A stretch of DNA of 64,000 nt from Enterocloster clostridioformis (GCF_020297485.1 NZ_JAIWZC010000002.1:124001-188000); one strand, 5' to 3'. Positions 1 to 8,138 are shown, numbered from the stretch's first letter. A program made the numbers and translations. The notes: generated by a model from the sequence alone, not told the origin.

Positions 1-446
1 TAATCAACAAATACATATTTATTATCCGGACTCGGAGATACAGCAATCTTCACCTCTATGCCATAGGCGTCCAGTGATTGTACCCCGCCGTTTGTACTGC
101 CTCCTATCAGCTGTTTAGCATTGGTTCCCACTTGAAACCAGGTTGCATACCCTCCGTTACTGTAGGTTGTTTTAATACCGGCCTGAGCATAATTATGCTG
201 CCCTGCCTGCAGGCCCCTAAGGTCAAAACGCCAGGAACTTCCACCTCCTCCCTGGCCGGTCACAGAACCATTCTTCCACGTATATGCCGTCGCTTCGCTG
301 GCCCCCTCTCCCAGGTTTTCATCCAACAGCTCCGTGGATGCATAGGACAGAATGCTGGGCTGTCCCATAACAAGCCCCGCTATCATGCATATGGCCAGCA
401 ACATGGCAGTCAGACGTTTATAGAATCTATATATGCCGCTGTTCAT
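1..446 (-). CDS. Secreted protein of unknown function, 3' end cut by window edge
   Basis: The reading frame is open from an ATG at 446 to the left edge (148 codons, no stop), so the gene is partial. The N-terminus has a basic stretch followed by a hydrophobic segment (about residues 12-35) typical of a signal peptide, then a Gly/Ser-rich region beginning near residue 65. The start at 446 is preferred over the ATG at 455 because AAAGGAG lies 8 nt upstream of 446 but abuts 455. It lies 35 bp downstream of the wall-binding gene at 482-2134 on the same strand, so the two are probably co-transcribed. I do not recognise the family; a surface or wall protein is inferred from the signal peptide and neighbours only. 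Confidence 0.7.
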   Translation of the reverse strand, partial: MNSGIYRFYKRLTAMLLAICMIAGLVMGQPSILSYASTELLDENLGEGASEATAYTWKNGSVTGQGGGGSSWRFDLRGLQAGQHNYAQAGIKTTYSNGGYATWFQVGTNAKQLIGGSTNGGVQSLDAYGIEVKIAVSPSPDNKYVFVD

Positions 447-481
447 TTGTTTCATCTCCTTTGTACATTTTTCATCTCCTT

Positions 482-2134
482 TTAAAAATTCAGCCGTTCT
501 TCCTCCGGCAATCCATCAATGTCAGCCTCCATGCCTGCAGCTGCGATGAGTCCTCCGGCAAAGTGATCCTCCTTGTTTTCCCTGTCATAATGATAGAAAC
601 CTGTCCCCGCCTCTCCTTTTCTCCACCTTGGCTTATCCTCATCTCCACACCAAGCCGCAAAACGGTTTCGGATGATGAGCAGGTAACCGCCATCCCTATC
701 CTTTACAATCTTCTTCGTTCCTTCAATCACCTTTCCTCGGACGTCTACAACCTGATAATAGGTTTCCTCTCCATCGTTCACCTTTACAAGCCCATATCCA
801 TATTCCTCATCTGCTTCCAAGCGGAGACCATTGATATAATACATGCCATCCTTTTTTTGAAGTCGATTCCGGTTACCGAACGCCTTTCCATTGGAGGCAA
901 ACCCAAAATGAAACACCCCATCCTCCAGTTCCACCGCGATATCCTTTCCAATCTGCATGGAACCATCATTAAGTTCATCCGCAGAGAACAGATACAGATC
1001 TGATTTCTCAATACCATATATATTTCCTTCAATAAAATCCTCTGACCCCCAGTCATCCGCTTCATACCGGGCTACAAACTCAGACTTTCCATCGAAGAGG
1101 ACAAACCCCGTCTGCATCCTGCCAATCCCGTCAAAAGCATAGGAACGTCCATTGATTTTGCGAATACGGTTCCGATATACCTCGCCCCTTTCATCTGTAT
1201 GCCACCAGCTGCATTCCTGGTCATAATAATCTTCCGTATCCAGATTTTCCGACGGATACATCCAAAACCAACTATCTTTCAGAAGCACACCACCGTCATA
1301 TCCGGAATAATACCGGGCTGAAACATCGCTGCTGGGATTACTCTTATCTGCGTTGCTGATACTGGCCACCTTACTCCACCAGGGAATCATGATACCATTT
1401 TCATCAAAACCATACTTGGCTCCATTGATGGTCTTTTGTCTAAGACGGTCTCCATTGCTTTTAACCTTCTTTGAATGGCTGTCAAAAAAAATCCACATCC
1501 TGTCATAATCCATGTAGTTTCTCCCTGCAACCTCACTGTCCAGGCCGGACCCCCCGATTCCTTCATCAATATCTCCGTAATCCAGCCACTCCCCGGTCAG
1601 GAGCCTTCCATCCTCCCTTGCATAATAAACCCCTTCAACAAATGGGGTGTCTGAATCCTCAATGGGGTTACCATCCTCGTCAAACCATCCTGACAGCATC
1701 TTCCCATTTTCGTCAAATATGTAGGTACTGCCCCCTATATTTCTTTTAAAGCTGCTGTTCTTACGCCGGTAACCTTTCCCATCTGCGCCGAAATAGTACC
1801 ATCCTTCTTCAAAACCATTTTTGGCAGTTTTTCCTGCATCCGCATATATCCATGTATCCTGTACCATTCTCCCTTCTTCATCCACATAGTAAACAGAATC
1901 CTTATCCCTGAACACACAATGCTTCAATATAGTTCCGTCCTCCGACAGATAATACCAGTAATCCTTTGACTTTTTCCATGTCAGGGTTACCGGCCGGTTA
2001 TTCTGGTCATAATAACTCCATTCACCCTCCGTCATGTTCCAGCCTTCTGCCGCCTGTGCTGTTCCCAAAAATAAAATCGCTGAAAATCCCATAGACAACG
2101 CAAACGCTGCAACTGCCGTTTTTTTTCTTCTCAT
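482..2134 (-). CDS. Secreted cell-wall-binding repeat protein
   Basis: About 550 residues. A basic N-terminus and hydrophobic core ending in AQAAEGW form a clear signal peptide with an AxA cleavage site. The mature part is a chain of roughly 20-residue Trp/Tyr/Gly repeats (WSYYDQN, WYYLSEDG, YYVDEEGRM, WYYFGADGKG, YIFDENGKM, YAFDGIGRM), the hallmark of choline/glucan-binding type cell-wall-binding repeats. There is no obvious catalytic domain, so it is probably an adhesin or wall-anchored structural protein. An upstream in-frame ATG at 2155 lacks a ribosome site, whereas AGGAAAGGA sits 9 nt before 2134. It lies 126 bp downstream of the 3D-domain gene and may be read from the same invertible promoter. 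Confidence 0.8.
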   Translation of the reverse strand: MRRKKTAVAAFALSMGFSAILFLGTAQAAEGWNMTEGEWSYYDQNNRPVTLTWKKSKDYWYYLSEDGTILKHCVFRDKDSVYYVDEEGRMVQDTWIYADAGKTAKNGFEEGWYYFGADGKGYRRKNSSFKRNIGGSTYIFDENGKMLSGWFDEDGNPIEDSDTPFVEGVYYAREDGRLLTGEWLDYGDIDEGIGGSGLDSEVAGRNYMDYDRMWIFFDSHSKKVKSNGDRLRQKTINGAKYGFDENGIMIPWWSKVASISNADKSNPSSDVSARYYSGYDGGVLLKDSWFWMYPSENLDTEDYYDQECSWWHTDERGEVYRNRIRKINGRSYAFDGIGRMQTGFVLFDGKSEFVARYEADDWGSEDFIEGNIYGIEKSDLYLFSADELNDGSMQIGKDIAVELEDGVFHFGFASNGKAFGNRNRLQKKDGMYYINGLRLEADEEYGYGLVKVNDGEETYYQVVDVRGKVIEGTKKIVKDRDGGYLLIIRNRFAAWCGDEDKPRWRKGEAGTGFYHYDRENKEDHFAGGLIAAAGMEADIDGLPEEERLNF

Positions 2135-2260
2135 TCCAAATATTCCTTTCCTCATTGATATCTATGATAAACCACCGAAATTCTCCATTTCGATAGAAAA
2201 CTTTTAAATCTGCCAAACTTCTTCCAACACATTGACAGCGATTAACTTATTGCATGATGA

Positions 2261-2944
2261 TTACGAAACTAAATAAACTTTTTTCTTTTGTCTGCCAAAC
2301 ATCACCGCTTCCTCATGAGTGTCGAAATAAATATCAATCACATTTCCCTTTACTAATCCCCCAGTATCTTCCACCATATAGACAATACCATCGATTTCCA
2401 CCTTGCTCCCCATAGGCAGTACCTCCGGATCTGCCGCAATTGTATACCCAGCCTTCGGGGTTTTCTCTGTCTTAGTCAATCCCCCTTTCAATCCGCAGCA
2501 TTTTTCACAACCGCAATAACCAGTCACTTCAAAAGTCCCTAAGGGTTCTCCCAAATGTTCCTCTCCGGATTCTACTTTAAAAGCCGGCAGTGTCTGTCTT
2601 TCCGACACAGTACTGACAGCCACAGCCAATTCCCCTATGTATGCTTCCTGGACTTCATTTTCATCTATTACTGCAAGTAATCCAGTTTCTTGTCCTATTG
2701 ATTTCATATGAAGCACATCGTCTTCCAGGCGAATCGTCTCCACAATTTCTTCATTCTGGGCCGCTTCACATTTTCTTCCCAAGCCACTGATAATAAATAC
2801 CACCATCGCGATTCCAACGATATAAAAGGAGAGATGATGCAGCCTCTCCCCTCTGTTTTGCTTCATCACTTTCTTTCTAATGTCATGCACCCGTTTTCCA
2901 TTGCTTGTACATGGAAACCAGTCTAAGTCTTCTCTCCTTTTCAT
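2261..2944 (-). CDS. 3D-domain cell-wall protein, membrane-anchored
   Basis: 227 residues. A transmembrane or signal-anchor segment lies at about 36-58, and a C-terminal 3D domain at about 135-227 carries the family features VTGYCGC near its start, then ADPEVLPMGSKV, VEDTGG and DIYFDTHEEA with the three conserved aspartates. The 3D domain is the putative catalytic (lytic transglycosylase-like) domain shared with YabE/YocH/MltA-type peptidoglycan enzymes. AAGGGA precedes the ATG at 2944. The start is only 29 bp from the left inverted repeat of the recombinase site, so its transcription probably comes from, or through, the invertible segment. Function in peptidoglycan turnover is inferred from the domain. 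Confidence 0.82.
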   Translation of the reverse strand: MKRREDLDWFPCTSNGKRVHDIRKKVMKQNRGERLHHLSFYIVGIAMVVFIISGLGRKCEAAQNEEIVETIRLEDDVLHMKSIGQETGLLAVIDENEVQEAYIGELAVAVSTVSERQTLPAFKVESGEEHLGEPLGTFEVTGYCGCEKCCGLKGGLTKTEKTPKAGYTIAADPEVLPMGSKVEIDGIVYMVEDTGGLVKGNVIDIYFDTHEEAVMFGRQKKKVYLVS

Positions 2945-2972
2945 AACTCATCCCTTATCACATTGTCCTCTG

Positions 2973-3000
2973 TACAACAAATTTTCTCTTTTGTTGTAAA
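2973..3000 (+). repeat. Left inverted repeat of candidate invertible element
   Basis: 28 bp, identical to the reverse complement of 3220-3247. It is itself a dyad: arm TACAACAAA (2973-2981), 8-bp asymmetric spacer TTTTCTCT (2982-2989), arm TTTGTTGTA (2990-2998). This is the architecture of a tyrosine-recombinase core site. The two sites have opposite spacer orientation, so recombination between them would invert, not delete, the DNA between. Confidence 0.9.
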
Positions 3001-3090
3001 GTTACTTCAAAATTCAGTGGAAGGAAGGCGAAAACCTAGTAGACAAAGTTTTTTAGAATCTAAAATTCATAGATGCAGACAATACAAATA

Positions 3091-3123
3091 GGCCAACCCC
3101 AGAAAGAATCAGTTGGCCATTTT
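3091..3123 (+). terminator. Hairpin inside the invertible segment
   Basis: Stem GGCCAAC (3091-3097) with GTTGGCC (3112-3118), 14-nt loop, followed by a short T-run on the plus strand. The minus strand reads into a weaker TATTTG tail, so it may also stop the leftward recombinase transcript before it reaches the 3D-domain gene in the present orientation. Confidence 0.65.
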
Positions 3124-3169
3124 ATTATGTCGAAAAACATGATATTACAATATTTATTAAGAATTTCTG

Positions 3170-3198
3170 TAGACTTCTTTCAAAATATGTAGTAAAAT
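3170..3198 (+). promoter_or_regulatory. Promoter-like sequence inside the invertible segment
   Basis: TAGACT (3170-3175), 17-bp spacer, TAAAAT (3193-3198): four and five matches to the -35 and -10 consensus with ideal spacing. It now points rightward, antisense into the recombinase gene. It is the best sigma-70-like sequence I see in the segment, but AT-rich DNA gives chance matches. Confidence 0.5.
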
Positions 3199-3219
3199 AA
3201 TTGTGGTTGTATGAATGTT

Positions 3220-3247
3220 TTTACAACAAAAGAGAAAATTTGTTGTA
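3220..3247 (+). repeat. Right inverted repeat of candidate invertible element
   Basis: Exact inverted copy of 2973-3000. Here the dyad is longer: arms TTTTACAACAAA (3219-3230) and TTTGTTGTAAAA (3239-3250) around spacer AGAGAAAA (3231-3238). It overlaps the last nine codons and the stop of the recombinase gene; because the repeat is identical in both orientations, inversion would leave that protein unchanged. Confidence 0.9.
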
Positions 3248-4111
3248 AAAGTCAAACAATACTTCAAGTTTTTCTAATTGTCTCATATGGTTGCGTCCGC
3301 TCTCCATTGTATAAATCCTTGTTGTATTAATATTGCTGTGCCCTAATATATCCGCAAGCCTAACCAGGTTTTTTTCCTGTTCATAATAGAGCCTGGCAAA
3401 CAAATGACGAAAATTATGCGGAAATACCTTATCCCATAATACATCGGCTCCTTCACACAGTTTTTTCATGTTTCGCCATATATTGCTTCTGTCAAGTGCC
3501 TTCCCGCTTCTTGTCACAAAGATCATCCCACTGTCAATATGACTTTTCTTTGCGTAGTCCAACAACATATAACACAAACGGCGAGTCAAAAAAACGGTCC
3601 TTATTCTCCCTTTGCATTCAACCTCTGCCTTTCCCTGTATTACCGCCTCTATAGTAATATAGGGAACTTCAGAAACTCGTATTCCCGTAGCGCATATAGT
3701 CTGAAGGAGCATAGCCATTCTTTCATCGCCCCTTTTGTAAGCACATTTCACCAAACGCTTATATTCATCTCTATCTATTTCCCTGTTTTCCGGACAAAAT
3801 ACCCTGCGGCTTACCTTCAAAAATTTTGTCCGGCAATCCTGCCATGCATTATGCGTCAAAAATCCATTGACTGCTGCCAGTGCACTGTTGACCGTTACCG
3901 GAGCCATTCTCTCTCTCAGGATTCCCTTCCACATAATTACATCACTTTTCTCCACACTCTTCCCATTCATGTATTGCATAAATAGTATTAAGTAATACTT
4001 GTATTGTTTAATGGTTCCACTACTTTTTTCACACCCATAAAGCCATTCACAATATCTATTAACAGATTCCTGCGTAACGATTCTTTCTATTAGCCTTCCA
4101 TTTCTTTTCAT
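3221..4111 (-). CDS. Tyrosine site-specific recombinase (DNA invertase type)
   Basis: 296 residues, the normal length for XerC/XerD/RecV-type integrases. The N-terminal SAM-like core-binding region covers about residues 10-95. The catalytic domain shows all expected residues: Arg in ATGIRVSE, Lys in the beta-hairpin CKGRIRTV, the HxxR box in PHNFRHLF, His in ILGHSN and the nucleophile Tyr in TRIYTM. The start is taken as ATG 4111, 9 nt after AGGAG; a GTG at 4114 is also possible. The gene ends inside the right inverted repeat, which ties it to inversion of the adjacent 219-bp segment. Role is inferred from this position; C. difficile RecV is a known enzyme of this kind. Confidence 0.9.
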   Translation of the reverse strand: MKRNGRLIERIVTQESVNRYCEWLYGCEKSSGTIKQYKYYLILFMQYMNGKSVEKSDVIMWKGILRERMAPVTVNSALAAVNGFLTHNAWQDCRTKFLKVSRRVFCPENREIDRDEYKRLVKCAYKRGDERMAMLLQTICATGIRVSEVPYITIEAVIQGKAEVECKGRIRTVFLTRRLCYMLLDYAKKSHIDSGMIFVTRSGKALDRSNIWRNMKKLCEGADVLWDKVFPHNFRHLFARLYYEQEKNLVRLADILGHSNINTTRIYTMESGRNHMRQLEKLEVLFDFYNKFSLLL

Positions 4112-4292
4112 CACATTCTGCTCCTTACATTATATGGTTTTTATAAATATTTATATTGCCCTGATTATAGACGATTATCCTTATCGCTAAACAAAAAATG
4201 ACTGTTCCTTTTAAGCACCCATATAACAAATTTAAAAGTTGCCACAAAATCACCAATATAATTAATTGAGTTATACCTGGCTCTATACACGA

Positions 4293-4338
4293 AAAAATCA
4301 GGAAGAAATCTCCCTTTTACAGAGTTCCCCTGATTTTT
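4293..4338. terminator. Bidirectional terminator-like hairpin
   Basis: Perfect 10-bp stem AAAAATCAGG / CCTGATTTTT with a 26-nt loop. T-runs occur on both sides, so it could end leftward transcripts from the permease operon (genes ending at 4640) as well as rightward ones. Confidence 0.6.
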
Positions 4339-4478
4339 GGAATACATTAACAATCAATATACGGATGATTTTTATGATGCTTGTGCCTCATACTGTGCAT
4401 TTTTTTAATACTTCATGATGATCTGAATTAAAGGATGTTTCATGTCAATAACAATTTGTATTAGATTTTCTCATTATA

Positions 4479-4540
4479 AAAATAGACCTCTTGCAATTGA
4501 TATATAATTCTATCACACAAGAAGCCTATTTTCATTTTTT
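4479..4540. terminator. Imperfect inverted repeat with T-runs
   Basis: AAAATAGACCTCTTG (4479-4493) and CAAGAAGCCTATTTT (4518-4532) pair over 15 positions with two mismatches, followed by TTTTTT at 4535-4540. A bidirectional terminator between the metal operon and the surface module, or a relic of a mobile-element end. Confidence 0.5.
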
Positions 4541-4639
4541 ACAAGTAACCGAATTCTGTCTGTTAAATAAACAGTGCGGCCGCTTTCATTTTTCAATCTT
4601 TATTTTTTCCCTTTCAATTCTCCTTCATCATTTTTCCGA

Positions 4640-5593
4640 TTAAAAGTACGGATAAACGTATTCTTCTTCAGGCTTCCCGGCTGCTTCAATGCTCTGAGCC
4701 TTTAAAATCAGAGACTCTCCGTTCTCGCTGATTCCAAATGTACCCGTTACCGTCACCCAGTCGTCATCCTTGAATGTCACTTCACTGTCACTGTCCACCA
4801 GAAAACCAATTGGGGTTAAATCCGCGGCACAGCACCACATGGACAGCCGGACCAGGGCAAAATCGCATTTTTTTTGGATGTCCGGAGTACGGAATACAAA
4901 GCCTTTCATTACAACGGTATAACCTTCATACTTTTCATAAAAATTACTCAATTCATACATCCATGTGTAGTAATCTTCATCTGCAATCGTAATGGTTTTT
5001 TCTGCCTCGTCCAGACCTCTTAAGTCATACCATGGATTTTCTTCTCCATAGGACTGTCCAGTATCATCTTCCGGATAAGCATCGGTTCCGCTGTATCCAT
5101 CCTTTTCTGTATTTTCCCCGTCCGGCAGCCCTGAACCTGCTTCTCCATCGGAGAGCGGCCCCCGGGATTCTCCTCCGGCCGCCGGCAATGTCTGCCTCAC
5201 AGTACTCCCCGCTGTCTTCCGCCCCGGATTTCCCGCCATCTGGCCGCCGCCATTTCCAAAACCCATGGATAAACCGGAGTTCTCATAGCTTCTGACCATA
5301 CTGCTTCCCCCAGGATCGGCCGGGCGGAAGGCAAGCAGCAGAATCGGAATAATAAAAACAAAGGAACGGGCCAGCTTTACCCGATACCGGGGTGTCAGTA
5401 AGTATCTTCCGGTAAACACCGCCCATAAAAGCATTAAAGCAGACATGCCGTAAAGATACGGCTTCATCCTTGGAGTCACATAGTTTAAATACCCGCCTGA
5501 AAAAGTAAGCTGAAACAACAGGTATCCAAACAGCAGATAACAGATACATTCTGTCAGTACCTGAAGGTTGATTCCTTTTCCCCGCAGCGTCAT
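4640..5593 (-). CDS. TIGR03943-type permease partner subunit (YcgQ-like)
   Basis: 317 residues. Two hydrophobic helices lie near residues 12-30 and 45-60 and a third near 75-92. A variable Gly/Ser/Asp-rich linker follows (about 95-180), then a C-terminal soluble domain with DLRGLDEAEKTI, YEGYTVVMKGFVFRT and WVTVTGTFGI, the OB-like part of the DUF1980/YcgQ family. Members pair with the ArsP_1/YcgR permease, here the gene immediately upstream, with which it shares an ATGA overlap. Transported substrate is not known; the zinc-type neighbours suggest metal handling. Confidence 0.8.
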   Translation of the reverse strand: MTLRGKGINLQVLTECICYLLFGYLLFQLTFSGGYLNYVTPRMKPYLYGMSALMLLWAVFTGRYLLTPRYRVKLARSFVFIIPILLLAFRPADPGGSSMVRSYENSGLSMGFGNGGGQMAGNPGRKTAGSTVRQTLPAAGGESRGPLSDGEAGSGLPDGENTEKDGYSGTDAYPEDDTGQSYGEENPWYDLRGLDEAEKTITIADEDYYTWMYELSNFYEKYEGYTVVMKGFVFRTPDIQKKCDFALVRLSMWCCAADLTPIGFLVDSDSEVTFKDDDWVTVTGTFGISENGESLILKAQSIEAAGKPEEEYVYPYF

Positions 5594-7149
5594 ATCCCGA
5601 TTCCTCCGCTTCCCCCTATTATAAACACCCCTGTCACAATAAAACAGACAAGAAATGTGGTTGCAAAAAGGCGTATAACAAAACCGGATTTAAAGCCGGA
5701 AAGCAGCATGGCGGCATTTTTGATGTCCATCATGGGGCCGAACACCATGAATCCAAGGGCAGCCCCCGCCGGAAGACTCCCGGCCATGCTTCTGACCACC
5801 ACCGCGTCGGAGGAGGAACAGAGGGACAGCACAAAGGCCAGCCCCATCATCACCAGAAGCGCTTTCCAGGGCGCCCCAGCGCCGCCCGTAGCCACTGCCT
5901 GGGGAATCATATCCTGGAACAGTGTGGATGCAAAGATTCCTGTGAGCAGGAATTTCCCCACTGAGAAAAATTCATTCTGGGCGTGCCTCATCATCAGCGA
6001 AAAACGTGACAGCCGGGTACCGGTTTCTGCCGGAAGGCTGTAATCCACACACACCGCCTGGAAAGGCATGGCCTGTTCTATCAGATAATCCGCAGGCGGT
6101 TTAAAAAGATAGGTTAATCCGCAGAGTACGGCACACAGTATTCCTAATCCGCATCTGGCCGCGACAATTTTGTAATTGCCGTTAAACGCATACCAGGTAG
6201 AGAGGATGACTACCGGGTTAATGACCGGAGATACCAGCATAAAGGTCACGGCAGCCGGCATGGGCACCCCCTTTTTGACCAGGCTTTTAAATACAGGGAT
6301 AGACGCACAGTCGCATACCGGCAGGCAAAAACCGGCAATCACCGCAAAGAGCTGTCCCGCCAGGATTTTTCCGGGGAACTTTCTCTGAATCCAGTCCGTC
6401 CTTAAGTAAACCTGGATCAGAGATGAAAGCAGGACGCCAATCGCCAAAAAAGGTGCCGCCTGCAGAAAAACCCCAAGGAATATGCTGACATACCGGCCGG
6501 GCGGAACCCCCACTTCATTCAGCAGCGGAAAAACCATCATATACAACATGACCGCGGTCAGAATCATCAGGAAACAATGCCGGGGCTTCATGCCGAAACG
6601 GAATAAGGCGCGCGCAAAACGATCCCGGCTGGTATAGACCCGAATATCCGGATTGCAGTTATAAAGTACATCCATGTCATTCCGATTCCGCCGATGTCCT
6701 CTCAGCCTGACATAAGCGCAGTCGCTCCCCGCAATCTGCGAATACGCGGCCGCTCCCGCGTCTGGAATCCTGGCCTTAAAGCTGGCGCCGTCCGCTGCAT
6801 AGACCACCTTTTCAATACTCAGTACCGCTTTTGCGGTGAACTGGAGAAGCATTTCCTCCAGTCTATGGAAATGCTCCATTCCGTTCCATTCAACCAGGAT
6901 TAAATCAGGGCTGTGCCTGTCAATATAGCGAGTGATTGTATCCGCAATGCCGAAGGGAATCTGTTCCAGCTGGTTTTTTGAGAATACCAGTTCTTTCACG
7001 CGTTCCTGTTCTGTCAGAGGTGTCTCTCCTGATTCAAACTGGATGACCAGGATATCCTGCTCATCCAGCTCCTGTTCAATCAACTGGTTGATGAGTGTGG
7101 TCTTTCCCGAATCCAGCAGTCCAGTTATGACCCATACCGGCGTTGTCAT
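5590..7149 (-). CDS. CobW-like GTPase domain fused to YcgR-type permease
   Basis: 519 residues in two parts. Residues 1-180 look like a CobW/G3E GTPase (Walker A GLLDSGKTT near the N-terminus, Walker-B-like ILVEWNG), but without the Cys-x-Cys-Cys metal motif of true CobW chaperones. Residues 190-519 form an eight-helix permease of the DUF318/ArsP_1 family (CLPVCDCASIPVFKSL, VSPVINPVVILST, CSSSDAVVV). YcgR homologues are usually about 300 residues, so this is a fusion. It overlaps both neighbours by 4 bp, which implies tight co-expression with the CobW gene and the YcgQ-like subunit. Confidence 0.85.
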   Translation of the reverse strand: MTTPVWVITGLLDSGKTTLINQLIEQELDEQDILVIQFESGETPLTEQERVKELVFSKNQLEQIPFGIADTITRYIDRHSPDLILVEWNGMEHFHRLEEMLLQFTAKAVLSIEKVVYAADGASFKARIPDAGAAAYSQIAGSDCAYVRLRGHRRNRNDMDVLYNCNPDIRVYTSRDRFARALFRFGMKPRHCFLMILTAVMLYMMVFPLLNEVGVPPGRYVSIFLGVFLQAAPFLAIGVLLSSLIQVYLRTDWIQRKFPGKILAGQLFAVIAGFCLPVCDCASIPVFKSLVKKGVPMPAAVTFMLVSPVINPVVILSTWYAFNGNYKIVAARCGLGILCAVLCGLTYLFKPPADYLIEQAMPFQAVCVDYSLPAETGTRLSRFSLMMRHAQNEFFSVGKFLLTGIFASTLFQDMIPQAVATGGAGAPWKALLVMMGLAFVLSLCSSSDAVVVRSMAGSLPAGAALGFMVFGPMMDIKNAAMLLSGFKSGFVIRLFATTFLVCFIVTGVFIIGGSGGIGI

Positions 7150-8120
7150 GTTGTTTCCTCTCTGAATAATGTGCGTATCTGCTGTTCATCCAGGCCGGTG
7201 CCTATGAAACAGACCTGGTTTCCAACTATATTTACAGGTTCAATGCTTAAACTGCCCGGCAGATAGTGAAAGACCAGTCCCCGGCGTCCGTCTGTCACAA
7301 TCCCCTTTCCCCTGAGAATTTCCCCCACTGCATGTTTCACAACACGCAGAACCCTTTTTCTCAGCGGTTCCTCCGTAATAGGCTCTTTCCACTCAATTGT
7401 GACAGAAGAAAAAACCTCCCTGGCAAAATGACGGCGGATAAAACCAGCCTTCCCGGACGGTTCCCTGGGGCTGCGGATCCGCACGGGTTTCATGGATACC
7501 GCTGTTTCCATCTCCAGTCTGAAAATGCCGCTGTTTCGCGGGCCATACCGGAATACGGATGCGGGAATGGATTCCCAAAAGTCTGCCTCGATCCTGGCCT
7601 CCGGATTCAGTTTCCGAAGTTTTGCCTTCACCGGTTGGATTTCATGTACATCTTCCTCCTGGCGGCTTAACAGGATCAAATCGGCATAGGCAATCTGGTC
7701 CTCAAAAAATTCCCCGTAATTTTTCCTATATTTATCAAATGACCGTATATCCACCACGGTTATTGTCTTTTTCAGATGGATGAGGCCCCTGTCCTCCTGT
7801 TTTAAACAGATTTTAATAATATCGGATAATCTGCCCACGCCGGATGGCTCCACCAATACAGCATCCGGTGCGTAGTCCTTTAGTATGCGTTCCATCGCTT
7901 TCTCAAAGTCTCCGGTCAGACTGCAGCAGATACACCCGTCGCTTAAGCTGGTAACAGCCAGGCTGCATTCCTTAAGCAGTCCGGCGTCAATCCCGGCCTC
8001 CCCAAAGTCGTTTTCAATCACAACAATTTTCTTGTTCCTGAGCGCGGAACGCACCATTGTTTTAATCAGTGTCGTCTTTCCCGCTCCCAAAAAGCCGGAT
8101 ATCACATAAACGTCCGTCAT
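7146..8120 (-). CDS. CobW/COG0523 GTP-dependent metal chaperone
   Basis: 324 residues. G1 loop GFLGAGKTT, the diagnostic metal-binding DGCICCSL (CxCC) near residue 65, EPSGVG, and a C-terminal CobW_C domain. COG0523 proteins insert or deliver zinc and other metals, and many are made under zinc limitation. The open frame extends to 8237, but AGGAG lies just before ATG 8120 and the extension encodes a relic of another protein. It follows the ABC transporter genes in one minus-strand operon. Confidence 0.88.
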   Translation of the reverse strand: MTDVYVISGFLGAGKTTLIKTMVRSALRNKKIVVIENDFGEAGIDAGLLKECSLAVTSLSDGCICCSLTGDFEKAMERILKDYAPDAVLVEPSGVGRLSDIIKICLKQEDRGLIHLKKTITVVDIRSFDKYRKNYGEFFEDQIAYADLILLSRQEEDVHEIQPVKAKLRKLNPEARIEADFWESIPASVFRYGPRNSGIFRLEMETAVSMKPVRIRSPREPSGKAGFIRRHFAREVFSSVTIEWKEPITEEPLRKRVLRVVKHAVGEILRGKGIVTDGRRGLVFHYLPGSLSIEPVNIVGNQVCFIGTGLDEQQIRTLFREETT

Positions 8121-8138
8121 ATACACTCCTTTCTGCCG

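Larger units (their letters stand above)
3001..3219. other. Candidate invertible promoter segment
   Basis: 219 bp of AT-rich, non-coding DNA between the two recombination-site-like inverted repeats, directly beside a tyrosine recombinase gene. It holds a rightward promoter-like sequence (3170-3198) and a terminator-like hairpin (3091-3123). In the orientation given here the promoter points away from the 3D-domain gene. After inversion (position x maps to 6220 minus x) its -10 would lie near 3022-3027 pointing left, about 80 bp before the gene start at 2944. On/off control is inferred from this geometry. Confidence 0.75.
4112..4639. other. Intergenic region with two hairpins, no gene seen
   Basis: AT-rich, about 530 bp. 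It holds a TATAAT-like -10 for the recombinase on the minus strand near 4163-4168 and two terminator-like inverted repeats (listed separately). A 62-codon open frame at 4165-4353 overlaps one hairpin, has no ribosome site and resembles nothing known, so I do not call it. Confidence 0.6.

Noticed and set aside
3001..3219. Insertion-sequence interpretation of the inverted repeats
   Set aside because: The segment has no transposase and is only 219 bp; the repeats are recombinase core sites with inner dyads rather than terminal repeats with target duplication.
4165..4353. 62-codon open frame near the recombinase
   Set aside because: Overlaps a terminator-like hairpin, no ribosome site, no family resemblance.
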